Assembly (NCBI GenBank): GCA_902794405.1
Contig: CADBHI010000018.1
Coordinates: 1,514 to 38,166, forward strand
Direction: 5' to 3'
Length of the DNA: 36,653 bases
DNA from: an uncultured Prevotellaceae bacterium
GTDB taxonomy: Bacteria > Bacteroidota > Bacteroidia > Bacteroidales > Bacteroidaceae
Below the pieces are notes generated by a model. It was not told the origin of the DNA, made no database searches, and saw only the letters and a program-made list of their open reading frames with translations. Positions 24,201-30,628 of this stretch are shown here, in pieces. Position 1 is the stretch's first letter, and every line of letters begins with the position of its first letter. Made by a program: the position numbers and the translations under genes.

Positions 24201-25236
24201 ATTCGTTCACCACAGGCTTGATGGTGCCGTCCTCGTTATAGAAGAGACGCTGCACCTTCAGGGAGCGGAGGTGGGTGATGTCGTTCGAGGGAACGCAGTC
24301 GTGATAGAACAGATACCACTGTCCCTTGTACTCCACAATCGAGTGATGGGTGGTCCAGCCTACAACGGGCTCAAGGATGACACCCTGATAGGTGAACGGA
24401 CCGTAAGGATTGTCACCAATAGCGTAGCACAGGAAGTGGCTATCACCAGTCGAGTAGCTGAAGTAGTACTTGCCGTTGTACTTGTGCATCCACGAAGCTT
24501 CGAAGAAACGGTGTGGGTCACCAGCCTTCAGCGGCTTGCCGTCCTTGTCGAGAACTAATACGGGACGCGGAGCCTCGGCAAACTGCAGCACGTCGTCGCT
24601 CATGCGGACAACGGCACTTGAGAGTGCAGGGGCATCGGGCTTGGCAAATAGCTGCGTCTTGTGGTCGGGAGCGGGGCCAAGGTCAATCAGACCGTTGTCG
24701 TCACCATACTTGCCGGGGATGGCGTCGAAACCGTGATAGAGCGAGCGCCACCACTGCAGCTGACCGCCCCACAGGCCGCCGAAGAAGCAGTAGATCTGTC
24801 CGTCATCATCCTTGAACATGCAGGGGTCGATAGAGAACGAGCCGCGGATGGGATTATCCTGCGGAATGAACGGACCTTCGGGCTTGTCGGCCACAGCCAC
24901 GCCAAGGTGGAATACACCGTCGTAGCCTTTGGCAGAGAAGATGAGGTAGTACTTGCCGTCCTTCTCAACGACGTCGTTGTCCCACATCTGCTTCTCAGCC
25001 CACTTCACCTGGTCCACATCGAGAATCACACCGTGGTCGGTAGCTTCGTCGTTCTCAACGTCGTTCCACGACAGCACGTGGTAGTCGCGCATCTGGAAGT
25101 GTCCGCCGTCGTCGTCAAAGCATTCGCCGGCATCCCAGTCGTGGCTGGGGTAGACGTACAGGCGTCCGTTAAACACATTAGCCGAGGGGTCGGCCATATA
25201 ATCACTTGGGAAAAGATAACGAGGTAATTTTGCCAT
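24199..25236 (-). CDS. xynB: GH43 beta-xylosidase / alpha-L-arabinofuranosidase
   Basis: The 345-residue glycoside hydrolase has the family 43 acidic triad: Asp16 (MADPSANV), Asp137 (GSFSIDPCMF) and Glu246 (RFFEASWMHKYNGKYY). There is no signal peptide, so it should work in the cytoplasm on imported xylo-oligosaccharides, releasing xylose or arabinose. Gene order and family agree with xynB of the P. bryantii xylan cluster. It is the last gene of the minus-strand xynD-xynA-xynB unit, 75 bp behind xynA, and its stop codon overlaps the terminator T-run. Confidence 0.9.
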   Translation of the reverse strand: MAKLPRYLFPSDYMADPSANVFNGRLYVYPSHDWDAGECFDDDGGHFQMRDYHVLSWNDVENDEATDHGVILDVDQVKWAEKQMWDNDVVEKDGKYYLIFSAKGYDGVFHLGVAVADKPEGPFIPQDNPIRGSFSIDPCMFKDDDGQIYCFFGGLWGGQLQWWRSLYHGFDAIPGKYGDDNGLIDLGPAPDHKTQLFAKPDAPALSSAVVRMSDDVLQFAEAPRPVLVLDKDGKPLKAGDPHRFFEASWMHKYNGKYYFSYSTGDSHFLCYAIGDNPYGPFTYQGVILEPVVGWTTHHSIVEYKGQWYLFYHDCVPSNDITHLRSLKVQRLFYNEDGTIKPVVNE

Positions 25237-25275
25237 AGTACTTGTTTTTTCGTTATTGTTTTTTAATTCTTTTGG

Positions 25276-25305
25276 CGGTATTCCGGGATACCGGGATGCC
25301 GGGAT
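25276..25305. repeat. Short CCGGGAT tandem repeat between xynA and xynB
   Basis: The gap contains three or four copies of an 8-bp word close to CGGGATGC, next to GGTATTCCGGGATACC, which can fold back. It could act as an RNA stability or processing element inside the operon, but this is a guess. Confidence 0.45.
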
Positions 25306-25311
25306 GCCGAA

Positions 25312-26421
25312 TCACTTATAAATCTTAATAATTTCATTGATAACCGGCTTCTCCTTGTACTGGCGGTCAAAGAGCAGCGGATAGTTCGTACGCCCCTTGA
25401 TAGGCCAGCCGTTGAGCCATGAACCGCCATCGCTGACGCCCCACAGGTTGATGCGGCTAATCTGGTCACGGTGCTTATAATAGATATTGAACAGCTGCAG
25501 CCATCGCTGATCCACCTCCTTCTGCTTGTCGGCAGGCAGACCGGCGGTGTAGGGGTTCAGCTTCTGCTGGTACTCAAAGTTCTGGGCGATATCGGCACCG
25601 CCGAACGACTCCGGACTGGGAAGCACATTGAGGTCGAGCTCGGTAATCATCACCTTCACGCCACAGGCGGCAAAGGCGTCGATCGACTTCTCATACTCCA
25701 CTAAGTCGGGATAGTCCAGTCCGTTGTGGCTCTGCATACCCACACCGTCGATGCGCAATCCCTTGTCCTTCAACTTCTTCACCAGTCGGCAGACGGCCTC
25801 ACGCTTGGCCTGTCCGGCCATCGAGTAGTCGTTGTAGTACAGCTCGGCATCGGGGTCGGCCTCATGGGCAGTACGGAAAGCAATCTCGATGAACTCCTCG
25901 CCCAACAGGTTGTAGTAGGGCGACTTACGGAACGAGCCGTCGTCCTCGATGGCTTCGTTCACCACATCCCAACCGTGTACCTGACCCTTATAGTGGCCCA
26001 CCACGGTCTTGATGTGCTTGATGATGCGCTCCTTCAGCACTTCCTTCGAGGCGGGACTGGCCGTATAGCCGTTGGTAAACCACCAGTCGGGTGCCTGAGA
26101 GTGCCACACTAAGCAGTGGCCCAGCACCTTGAGCTTGTGCTGCTGACAGTAGCTGACGAACTTGTCGGCCACGCGGAAGTCGAAGATACCCTCGGCGGGC
26201 GCCAGTGTCTCAGGCTTCATGCAGTTCTCGGCCACCGCACAGTTGAAGTGCTTGTCTATGATGGCGTCGCCCTCCGGCACCTGCCCATCGCTCTGCCACT
26301 GGTTGATGGCAGCGCCGATGAGACAGTATTTGCCGATAGCGTCCTTCAGGCCCTGAGCCGATATGGGACTCATGATTGACAGCAGCAGCAAAGCCGCTGT
26401 GATAACACGCTTATTGATCAT
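25312..26421 (-). CDS. xynA: GH10 endo-1,4-beta-xylanase
   Basis: The 369-residue protein has signal peptide MINKRVITAALLLLSIMSPISA, so it is exported to the periplasm or surface. The family 10 acid/base Glu156 is in HGWDVVNEAIED and the nucleophile Glu261 in VMITELDLNV; HCLVWHSQAPDW is another GH10 signature. It is a single-domain enzyme without a carbohydrate-binding module. The ATG at 26421 lies inside the end of xynD (11-bp overlap) with GAGGAG upstream, indicating translational coupling; the longer frame is rejected. It cuts xylan or larger xylo-oligomers before uptake. Confidence 0.94.
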   Translation of the reverse strand: MINKRVITAALLLLSIMSPISAQGLKDAIGKYCLIGAAINQWQSDGQVPEGDAIIDKHFNCAVAENCMKPETLAPAEGIFDFRVADKFVSYCQQHKLKVLGHCLVWHSQAPDWWFTNGYTASPASKEVLKERIIKHIKTVVGHYKGQVHGWDVVNEAIEDDGSFRKSPYYNLLGEEFIEIAFRTAHEADPDAELYYNDYSMAGQAKREAVCRLVKKLKDKGLRIDGVGMQSHNGLDYPDLVEYEKSIDAFAACGVKVMITELDLNVLPSPESFGGADIAQNFEYQQKLNPYTAGLPADKQKEVDQRWLQLFNIYYKHRDQISRINLWGVSDGGSWLNGWPIKGRTNYPLLFDRQYKEKPVINEIIKIYK

Positions 26422-27814
26422 TCTTGCTACGCTCCTCAATCTTCTTGTTGATGTCGTCGATAACTTCGTCGGTCAGCTCGTACTTCGAGATGATGAACAT
26501 GGCGAGGGCGAGCAGGATGGCGGGGATGACGCAGACCAGCCAGAGGATTCCCTCTTCGGCAAAGGGCGTCTGGTCGATGCTGGCGCTGTTATAGCCCACG
26601 TATGCTAAGACAGCCGGACCAACGATGCTTCCGAAGGTCATACCGGCCTTGAAGAACAAGCCCGTCAGGGCGTTGACGATACCAGAGATGCGGCGGCCGG
26701 TGGTGTACTCACCATAGGAGATCACCTCAGGCACTAATGCCCACATATAGCCCGTAGCCACGATCACGCCGGTGCTCTTGATGAACTGTGCCACGTAGAT
26801 CATCATCATACTCGGATGCTCCATCTTCGAGATGAAATAGAGCATGGCCATACCGATGATGGCAGCAGTCAGGAACAGGTAGAACATGTTCTTCTTGCCG
26901 ACCATGCGCTTGAACCAGGGCACTAACGGCATGAACAGGAAGGCGGGCAGCGAACCTAAGGCCATGAAGATAGACAGTTCCTGAGCCGAGCCGTGCAGGT
27001 TGCTGTTCATGAAATAGGCACCAGCGGCATTACCTACCGACATCATGGCGAAGGCGGTGATGAAGAAGAAGGCGAGCACGCGCAGGGGACGGTTGCGCAG
27101 GAACTCCATCCATAGGTCGCTGACCTTCACGTCTTCAGTGGATTTGGCATCCATCACCACACGCTCCTTACACTGCGAGAAGCAGAACGCTAACAGGCAG
27201 AAGCCGATGATGGCATATATGGTCATCGTCGTGAACCATGCCGACGGATCCTTCGGCAGACTGTCGGACGGTGCGCCGGCTATCAGGGCGATGAACAGGG
27301 GCAGACCCGAGTTGACGGCCAGACCGCCAAGGTTGGCCATGAACATACGTACTGAGGTAAGGATGGTAATCTCGTCCGTGTCACGCGTCAGCGACGAGTT
27401 CAAGGCTCCGTACGGCACGTTGATGAACGTATAGAGCAACTGCATCGAGATATAGGTGACGTAGGCATAGATCAGCGACGGGGCAAAGCCGTTGTAGAAG
27501 CACAGGATGGCGAAGCCCGACAGCGGAATACCTACATACAGCAGGTAGGAACGGTATTTGCCGTAGCGGGGGTTGCTCTTGTCAATCAAGGCACCCACAA
27601 TGGGGTCCCAGATAACGTTTGCCACATTTCCTACAAGGAACATGACGGCCACTGCCGATGGCGTCAGGCCGTAGATGTCGGTGTAGAAGAACAGCAGGTA
27701 GGTGCAGATTACCTGGAAAATCAGATTCTGTGCCAGGTCGCCCGAGCCGAAGCCGATGCGCTGGAGCCACGATAGCTTGTAAAAGCCTTTGGTTTCATTA
27801 AGTGATGTTGCCAT
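26411..27814 (-). CDS. xynD: GPH-family sugar:cation symporter (xyloside transporter)
   Basis: The 467-residue inner-membrane protein has about 12 hydrophobic segments and the glycoside-pentoside-hexuronide family pattern: GSGDLAQNLIFQ near the N-terminus, WDPIVGALIDKSNPRYGKYR after the second helix, and GRRISGIVNALTGLF in the second half. The ATG at 27814 is chosen because the -7 box lies at 27852-27844. It heads the xynD-xynA-xynB unit, so it most likely imports xylobiose or small xylo-oligomers with sodium or protons. P. bryantii XynD is of the same kind. Confidence 0.9.
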   Translation of the reverse strand: MATSLNETKGFYKLSWLQRIGFGSGDLAQNLIFQVICTYLLFFYTDIYGLTPSAVAVMFLVGNVANVIWDPIVGALIDKSNPRYGKYRSYLLYVGIPLSGFAILCFYNGFAPSLIYAYVTYISMQLLYTFINVPYGALNSSLTRDTDEITILTSVRMFMANLGGLAVNSGLPLFIALIAGAPSDSLPKDPSAWFTTMTIYAIIGFCLLAFCFSQCKERVVMDAKSTEDVKVSDLWMEFLRNRPLRVLAFFFITAFAMMSVGNAAGAYFMNSNLHGSAQELSIFMALGSLPAFLFMPLVPWFKRMVGKKNMFYLFLTAAIIGMAMLYFISKMEHPSMMMIYVAQFIKSTGVIVATGYMWALVPEVISYGEYTTGRRISGIVNALTGLFFKAGMTFGSIVGPAVLAYVGYNSASIDQTPFAEEGILWLVCVIPAILLALAMFIISKYELTDEVIDDINKKIEERSKNDQ

Positions 27815-27843
27815 TGTTATAAGTTTTAGATTAGAATTCTGTT

Positions 27844-27852
27844 GCAAAGTTA
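27844..27852 (-). promoter_or_regulatory. xynD: -7 promoter box of xynD-xynA-xynB
   Basis: The minus strand reads TAACTTTGC. It lies 30 bases before the xynD ATG. No TTTG lies at the 20-bp position, which would fit control by an activator; in P. bryantii this operon depends on XynR, and no such gene is in the window. Confidence 0.6.
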
Positions 27853-27959
27853 CTCATTATTTCGCGACTTCCCTATATATAAATGTTACAGAAGTGTTTC
27901 AAAATATCTCATTTCTCCAAAAAAGCCGCATTCCCCGCCATTCCATCGCCCTTTTTTTG

Positions 27960-27968
27960 TATTTTTGC
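27960..27968 (+). promoter_or_regulatory. xynE: -7 promoter box of xynE
   Basis: TATTTTTGC matches TAnnTTTGY, 27 bases before the xynE ATG. As with xynD there is no clear -33 TTTG, so the two divergent promoters in this 181-bp region may share an activator site. Confidence 0.6.
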
Positions 27969-27995
27969 AGCAAATACTAAAGACAACTAAAACAG

Positions 27996-29948
27996 ATGAA
28001 GAACTACAGACTATTACTTTGGGCCACGATGCTGGCCTGCTCTGTCACCTTGGAAGCCAAGGTCACTTTGCCCCAACTGTTCCAGAACGGCATGGTGATG
28101 CAACGTAACAAGGCCATCCCTGTTTGGGGAAAGGCCGATGCCGGCGAGGCTGTTACCGTCACCCTCAATAAGAAAAAGGTAGAAACCACCGCCGACGCCG
28201 ATGGCCGATGGCGCGTAGACCTGCCAAAGATGAAGGCGGGCGGACCTTTCCAATTGACCGTTAACGAATTGACCATTGACAATGTGCTGATTGGCGACGT
28301 ATGGCTGCTGTCCGGCCAGTCGAATATCGACGTAACCATCGAGCGCGTATATCCGAATTATCCCGATGAAATCGACCATTTTTCACTCGACAAGGTGCGC
28401 CTGTTCCGCGTTCAGAACGAGACGTCTACCCACGGTGTGAAAGATGACATCCGTCCGACGAACATCAACTGGAAACCCCTGACCAAGGGAAATGCATGGT
28501 TCTTCTCAGCGGTCGGCTCTTTCCTCGGCAAGCGTATGTTCGAGGAGACGGGTGTCGCCCAGGGCGTCATCGTCAACAGCTGGGGCGGCACACCCATCGA
28601 GGCATGGATATCGGCGGATTCTCTGATGACGGACTATCCTATGTTGATCAAGAGGTTAGCTATCTACCAGAACGACCAGTATGTCAGGGCACAAGCACAG
28701 GCTAATAACGAAGCGAACAGGCGTTGGAGTGAACTATTAGACAAGGTAGATGGCACATCATCTTATCAGCTTTCAACGTATAAAGACGATGACTGGCAGA
28801 CCATCGACCAGAACAACTGGAGCTGGCGTGGAACGGGTTCCGTCTGGCTCCGTCAGCATATCACCATCGACAAGGAACATGCCGGTAAGCCTGCCCGTCT
28901 GCTGTTAGGCACCCTCTACGACCAGGACATCACCTATCTGAATGGTCAAAGGATCGGCAGCACCGGCTACCAGTACCCACCTCGCCGCTACGACATTCCT
29001 GAGGGATTGCTGCAGGAGGGCGACAACGTCATCACCATCCGTTTCATCAACAAAAACGGCGCCGTACATTTCATTCCCGAGAAGCCTTACATGCTCTGCT
29101 TTGGCGACGACCGTTTCTCACAGAACCCCATGCCGAAGGATGTCATTCCCCTCAGTCCGTCGTGGAAGTTCCACTTGGGAGCCGAGATGCCTCCCTGTCC
29201 CGGTGGCGATGTGTCCTTGCAGAACCTGCCCACCACGCTCTATAATGCCGTGCTCTATCCCTTGGCTCCCTACGCCATCAGCGGCGTCGTCTGGTATCAG
29301 GGTGAGTCCAACACGGGCAATCCTGCCCCCTATGCCGACTATCTGAAGAAACTGATTGGCTGCTGGCGCGACCTCTGGCAGGAGCCTCAGATGCCGTTTG
29401 TCGTTGCACAGTTAGCCAACTACGACGGGCGCCAGCAGACGGGTTTCCCGCGTCCCATCGTCTATCAGGCTGAACCGAGCAACAGCGGTTGGGCACAGCT
29501 TCGTGAGGCTCAGCGCACGGTCGCCAAGAATATGGACAACGTGGAGTTAGCCTCGGCCATCGACCTCGGCGAGACGGTCGATATCCATCCGCTGCGCAAG
29601 CGTGAGGTGGCTGAGCGCATAGCACTCTGCTTCGACCGCATGGTCTATAATAATAAAAAGGTACGTCTGATGCCCGAGATTGTGAGCACAAAGGTGGAAG
29701 GTAGCACCGTCACATTGACCTTCGACCAGCCGCTCCGTCCCTCTGCCGAACTCTTTGAGTTCGAGGTAGCCGGCCCTGATGGCCGTTTCCAGAATGCCAA
29801 GGCCCGTGCCGAGGGCACCACTATCATCATCACCTCACCCATCGCCACCCCCACCCGCGTTCGCCACGCCTGGAAGGACAATCCCCTCCGCCTGAACGCC
29901 TACGCCGAATCCGGCCTCCCCGTAGGCCCGTTCGAGCAGGAGCTTTGA
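27996..29948 (+). CDS. xynE: Secreted SGNH esterase (sialate O-acetylesterase-like; probable acetylxylan esterase)
   Basis: The 650-residue protein has a signal peptide (MKNYRLLLWATMLACSVTLEA). An N-terminal beta domain is followed by the SGNH block GDVWLLSGQSN with Ser109. The catalytic Asp529 and His531 lie in ETVDIHPLRKRE, and VVWYQGESNTG is also typical of the family. Residues about 250-360 form an inserted jelly-roll-like domain (WRGTGSVWLRQHITID, DQDITYLNGQRIGSTGYQYPP). Beside GH10, GH43 and GH67 genes it most likely removes acetyl groups from xylan or xylo-oligomers, as proposed for XynE of P. bryantii. A copy of a dispersed repeat begins two bases after its stop codon. Confidence 0.85.
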   Translation: MKNYRLLLWATMLACSVTLEAKVTLPQLFQNGMVMQRNKAIPVWGKADAGEAVTVTLNKKKVETTADADGRWRVDLPKMKAGGPFQLTVNELTIDNVLIGDVWLLSGQSNIDVTIERVYPNYPDEIDHFSLDKVRLFRVQNETSTHGVKDDIRPTNINWKPLTKGNAWFFSAVGSFLGKRMFEETGVAQGVIVNSWGGTPIEAWISADSLMTDYPMLIKRLAIYQNDQYVRAQAQANNEANRRWSELLDKVDGTSSYQLSTYKDDDWQTIDQNNWSWRGTGSVWLRQHITIDKEHAGKPARLLLGTLYDQDITYLNGQRIGSTGYQYPPRRYDIPEGLLQEGDNVITIRFINKNGAVHFIPEKPYMLCFGDDRFSQNPMPKDVIPLSPSWKFHLGAEMPPCPGGDVSLQNLPTTLYNAVLYPLAPYAISGVVWYQGESNTGNPAPYADYLKKLIGCWRDLWQEPQMPFVVAQLANYDGRQQTGFPRPIVYQAEPSNSGWAQLREAQRTVAKNMDNVELASAIDLGETVDIHPLRKREVAERIALCFDRMVYNNKKVRLMPEIVSTKVEGSTVTLTFDQPLRPSAELFEFEVAGPDGRFQNAKARAEGTTIIITSPIATPTRVRHAWKDNPLRLNAYAESGLPVGPFEQEL

Positions 29949-29949
29949 T

Positions 29950-29979
29950 GTCACACGGAAATCACAGAAATCACAGAAA
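29950..29979 (+). repeat. Dispersed GTCACACGG repeat, copy 1
   Basis: A 30-bp word beginning GTCACACGG and continuing with two AAATCACAG units. It is identical to 32522-32551 and matches the reverse strand of 30585-30614 at 29 of 30 positions. It starts two bases past the xynE stop. Confidence 0.85.
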
Positions 29980-29990
29980 AGCCTCCACCA

Positions 29991-30055
29991 CTCTCCCCGC
30001 CCCTCTCCTCTCCGCTCTCCCCGCCACTCTCATCTCCGCTCTCCCCGCCCCTCCG
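29991..30055. repeat. 24-bp C-rich tandem repeat
   Basis: Units at 29991-30014 and 30015-30038 and a partial third at 30039-30055 all begin CTCTCCCCGCC and the full units end in CTCCG. Related C-rich blocks occur at 32557-32620. Confidence 0.8.
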
Positions 30056-30099
30056 CTCGGCATCCCGAAGGGGGACGCTTGCTACCAACGGGACGCAAG

Positions 30100-30128
30100 A
30101 AGGGGAGGGGATGGGGGCGGGGTCTGTA
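30100..30128 (+). repeat. G-rich dispersed repeat (family of the dapF insert)
   Basis: It reads AAGGGGAGGGGATGGGGG and onward to GTCTGTA. It matches the dapF insert at 26 of 29 positions and the copy near 32626 closely. Confidence 0.75.
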
Positions 30129-30163
30129 TCTACTTTACTGGCAAGATATTACAGTTCCCTTAT

Positions 30164-30219
30164 ACCCCGCCCCGCCCTTCGGGCACCCCGCCCCTTAGAG
30201 GGGTGGGGAGTATAATAAA
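30164..30219 (+). repeat. 56-bp GC-rich repeat, copy 1
   Basis: It differs from 30461-30516 by one base (T/A in GCCCTTCGGGC versus GCCCTACGGGC). It contains two hairpins, one formed by CCCCGCCCCTTAGAGGGGTGGGG-type pairing, and ends AGTATAATAAA. It may double as a terminator for convergent transcripts. Confidence 0.85.
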
Positions 30220-30300
30220 GGAACCTTAAATCTCCAACAAATCAGACACAAAATCAACTATTATAGATTTCCTGTAAGATTGTTGGAGACTTAAGGTTCC
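30220..30300. repeat. 81-bp element with 21-bp inverted-repeat arms
   Basis: The left arm (30220-30240) starts GGAACCTTAAATCTCC. The right arm (30280-30300) is its reverse complement with one mismatch. The 39-bp centre is A/T-rich. It could be a MITE-like element, a recombination site or a long terminator hairpin. No TAnnTTTG box lies in the centre. Confidence 0.75.
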
Positions 30301-30309
30301 ATTTTGCTA

Positions 30310-30449
30310 TATTAAAGACCGCTCGGTTTTGCCGCTTCGCTTGTCGAAGAACTTTTTGCTACATCTTGAATCGCTCCAGACTCCGTAGACAGCAGTTGCT
30401 GTCGTAGGCAACATATATGTTGTTTGAGTTGTTCCTGTTGTCTTTAATA
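30310..30449. repeat. 140-bp multi-hairpin element with 10-bp terminal inverted repeats
   Basis: The ends TATTAAAGAC (30310-30319) and GTCTTTAATA (30440-30449) are perfect inverted repeats. Inside lie the hairpin CTTCGCTTGTCGAAG, a GACAGCA/TGCTGTC stem (30388-30394 with 30397-30403) and the palindrome CAACATATATGTTG (30409-30422). It could be a mobile MITE-like unit or a structured RNA. No protein frame fits it. Confidence 0.55.
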
Positions 30450-30460
30450 AACTTACTTAC

Positions 30461-30516
30461 ACCCCGCCCCGCCCTACGGGCACCCCGCCCCTTAGAGGGG
30501 TGGGGAGTATAATAAA
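30461..30516 (+). repeat. 56-bp GC-rich repeat, copy 2
   Basis: A near-identical direct copy of 30164-30219. The two copies flank the 241 bp holding the inverted repeat and the multi-hairpin element, as if that stretch lay between direct repeats. Confidence 0.85.
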
Positions 30517-30519
30517 TTT

Positions 30520-30557
30520 ACCCCGCCCCCAGCCCCGCCCCTTCAGGGGTGGGGAGA
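30520..30557 (+). repeat. Partial third copy of the GC-rich repeat
   Basis: It begins ACCCCGCCCC like the 56-bp repeat and ends with the hairpin CCCCGCCCCTTCAGGGGTGG followed by GGAGA. The CCCTTCGGGC section is missing or altered. Confidence 0.65.
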
Positions 30558-30584
30558 GTCCGAGCGTGGGTCGTCAAGCTGTAA

Positions 30585-30614
30585 TTTCTGTGATTTCCGT
30601 GATTTCCGTGTGAC
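30585..30614 (-). repeat. Dispersed GTCACACGG repeat, copy 2 (inverted)
   Basis: It is the reverse complement of copy 1 with one mismatch and lies 14 bases past the xynF stop, in the direction of xynF transcription. A second GTCACAC stands next to it. Confidence 0.85.
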
Positions 30615-30628
30615 CACGTGTGACCAAA

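Larger units (their letters stand above)
29949..30628. other. Repeat-packed convergent intergenic region between xynE and xynF
   Basis: These 680 bases contain no gene that I can support. In order they hold a copy of the GTCACACGG repeat, a 24-bp tandem array, a G-rich repeat tail, a 56-bp repeat, an 81-bp inverted repeat, a multi-hairpin element, a second 56-bp repeat plus a partial copy, and an inverted GTCACACGG repeat. Frames here encode only low-complexity Pro/Gly/Arg peptides. Confidence 0.75.

Noticed and set aside
29949-30229. Short proline-rich frame after xynE as a gene
   Set aside because: It consists of dispersed C-rich repeats and translates to low-complexity sequence without features of a real protein.
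30220-30300. Invertible promoter of the kind that controls Bacteroides surface genes
   Set aside because: The centre has no TAnnTTTG box in either orientation and neighbouring genes converge on it, so no gene would be driven by it.
30160-30560. CRISPR array
   Set aside because: Only two full repeat copies exist, spaced by 241 bp of structured DNA, with no regular spacers and no cas genes.
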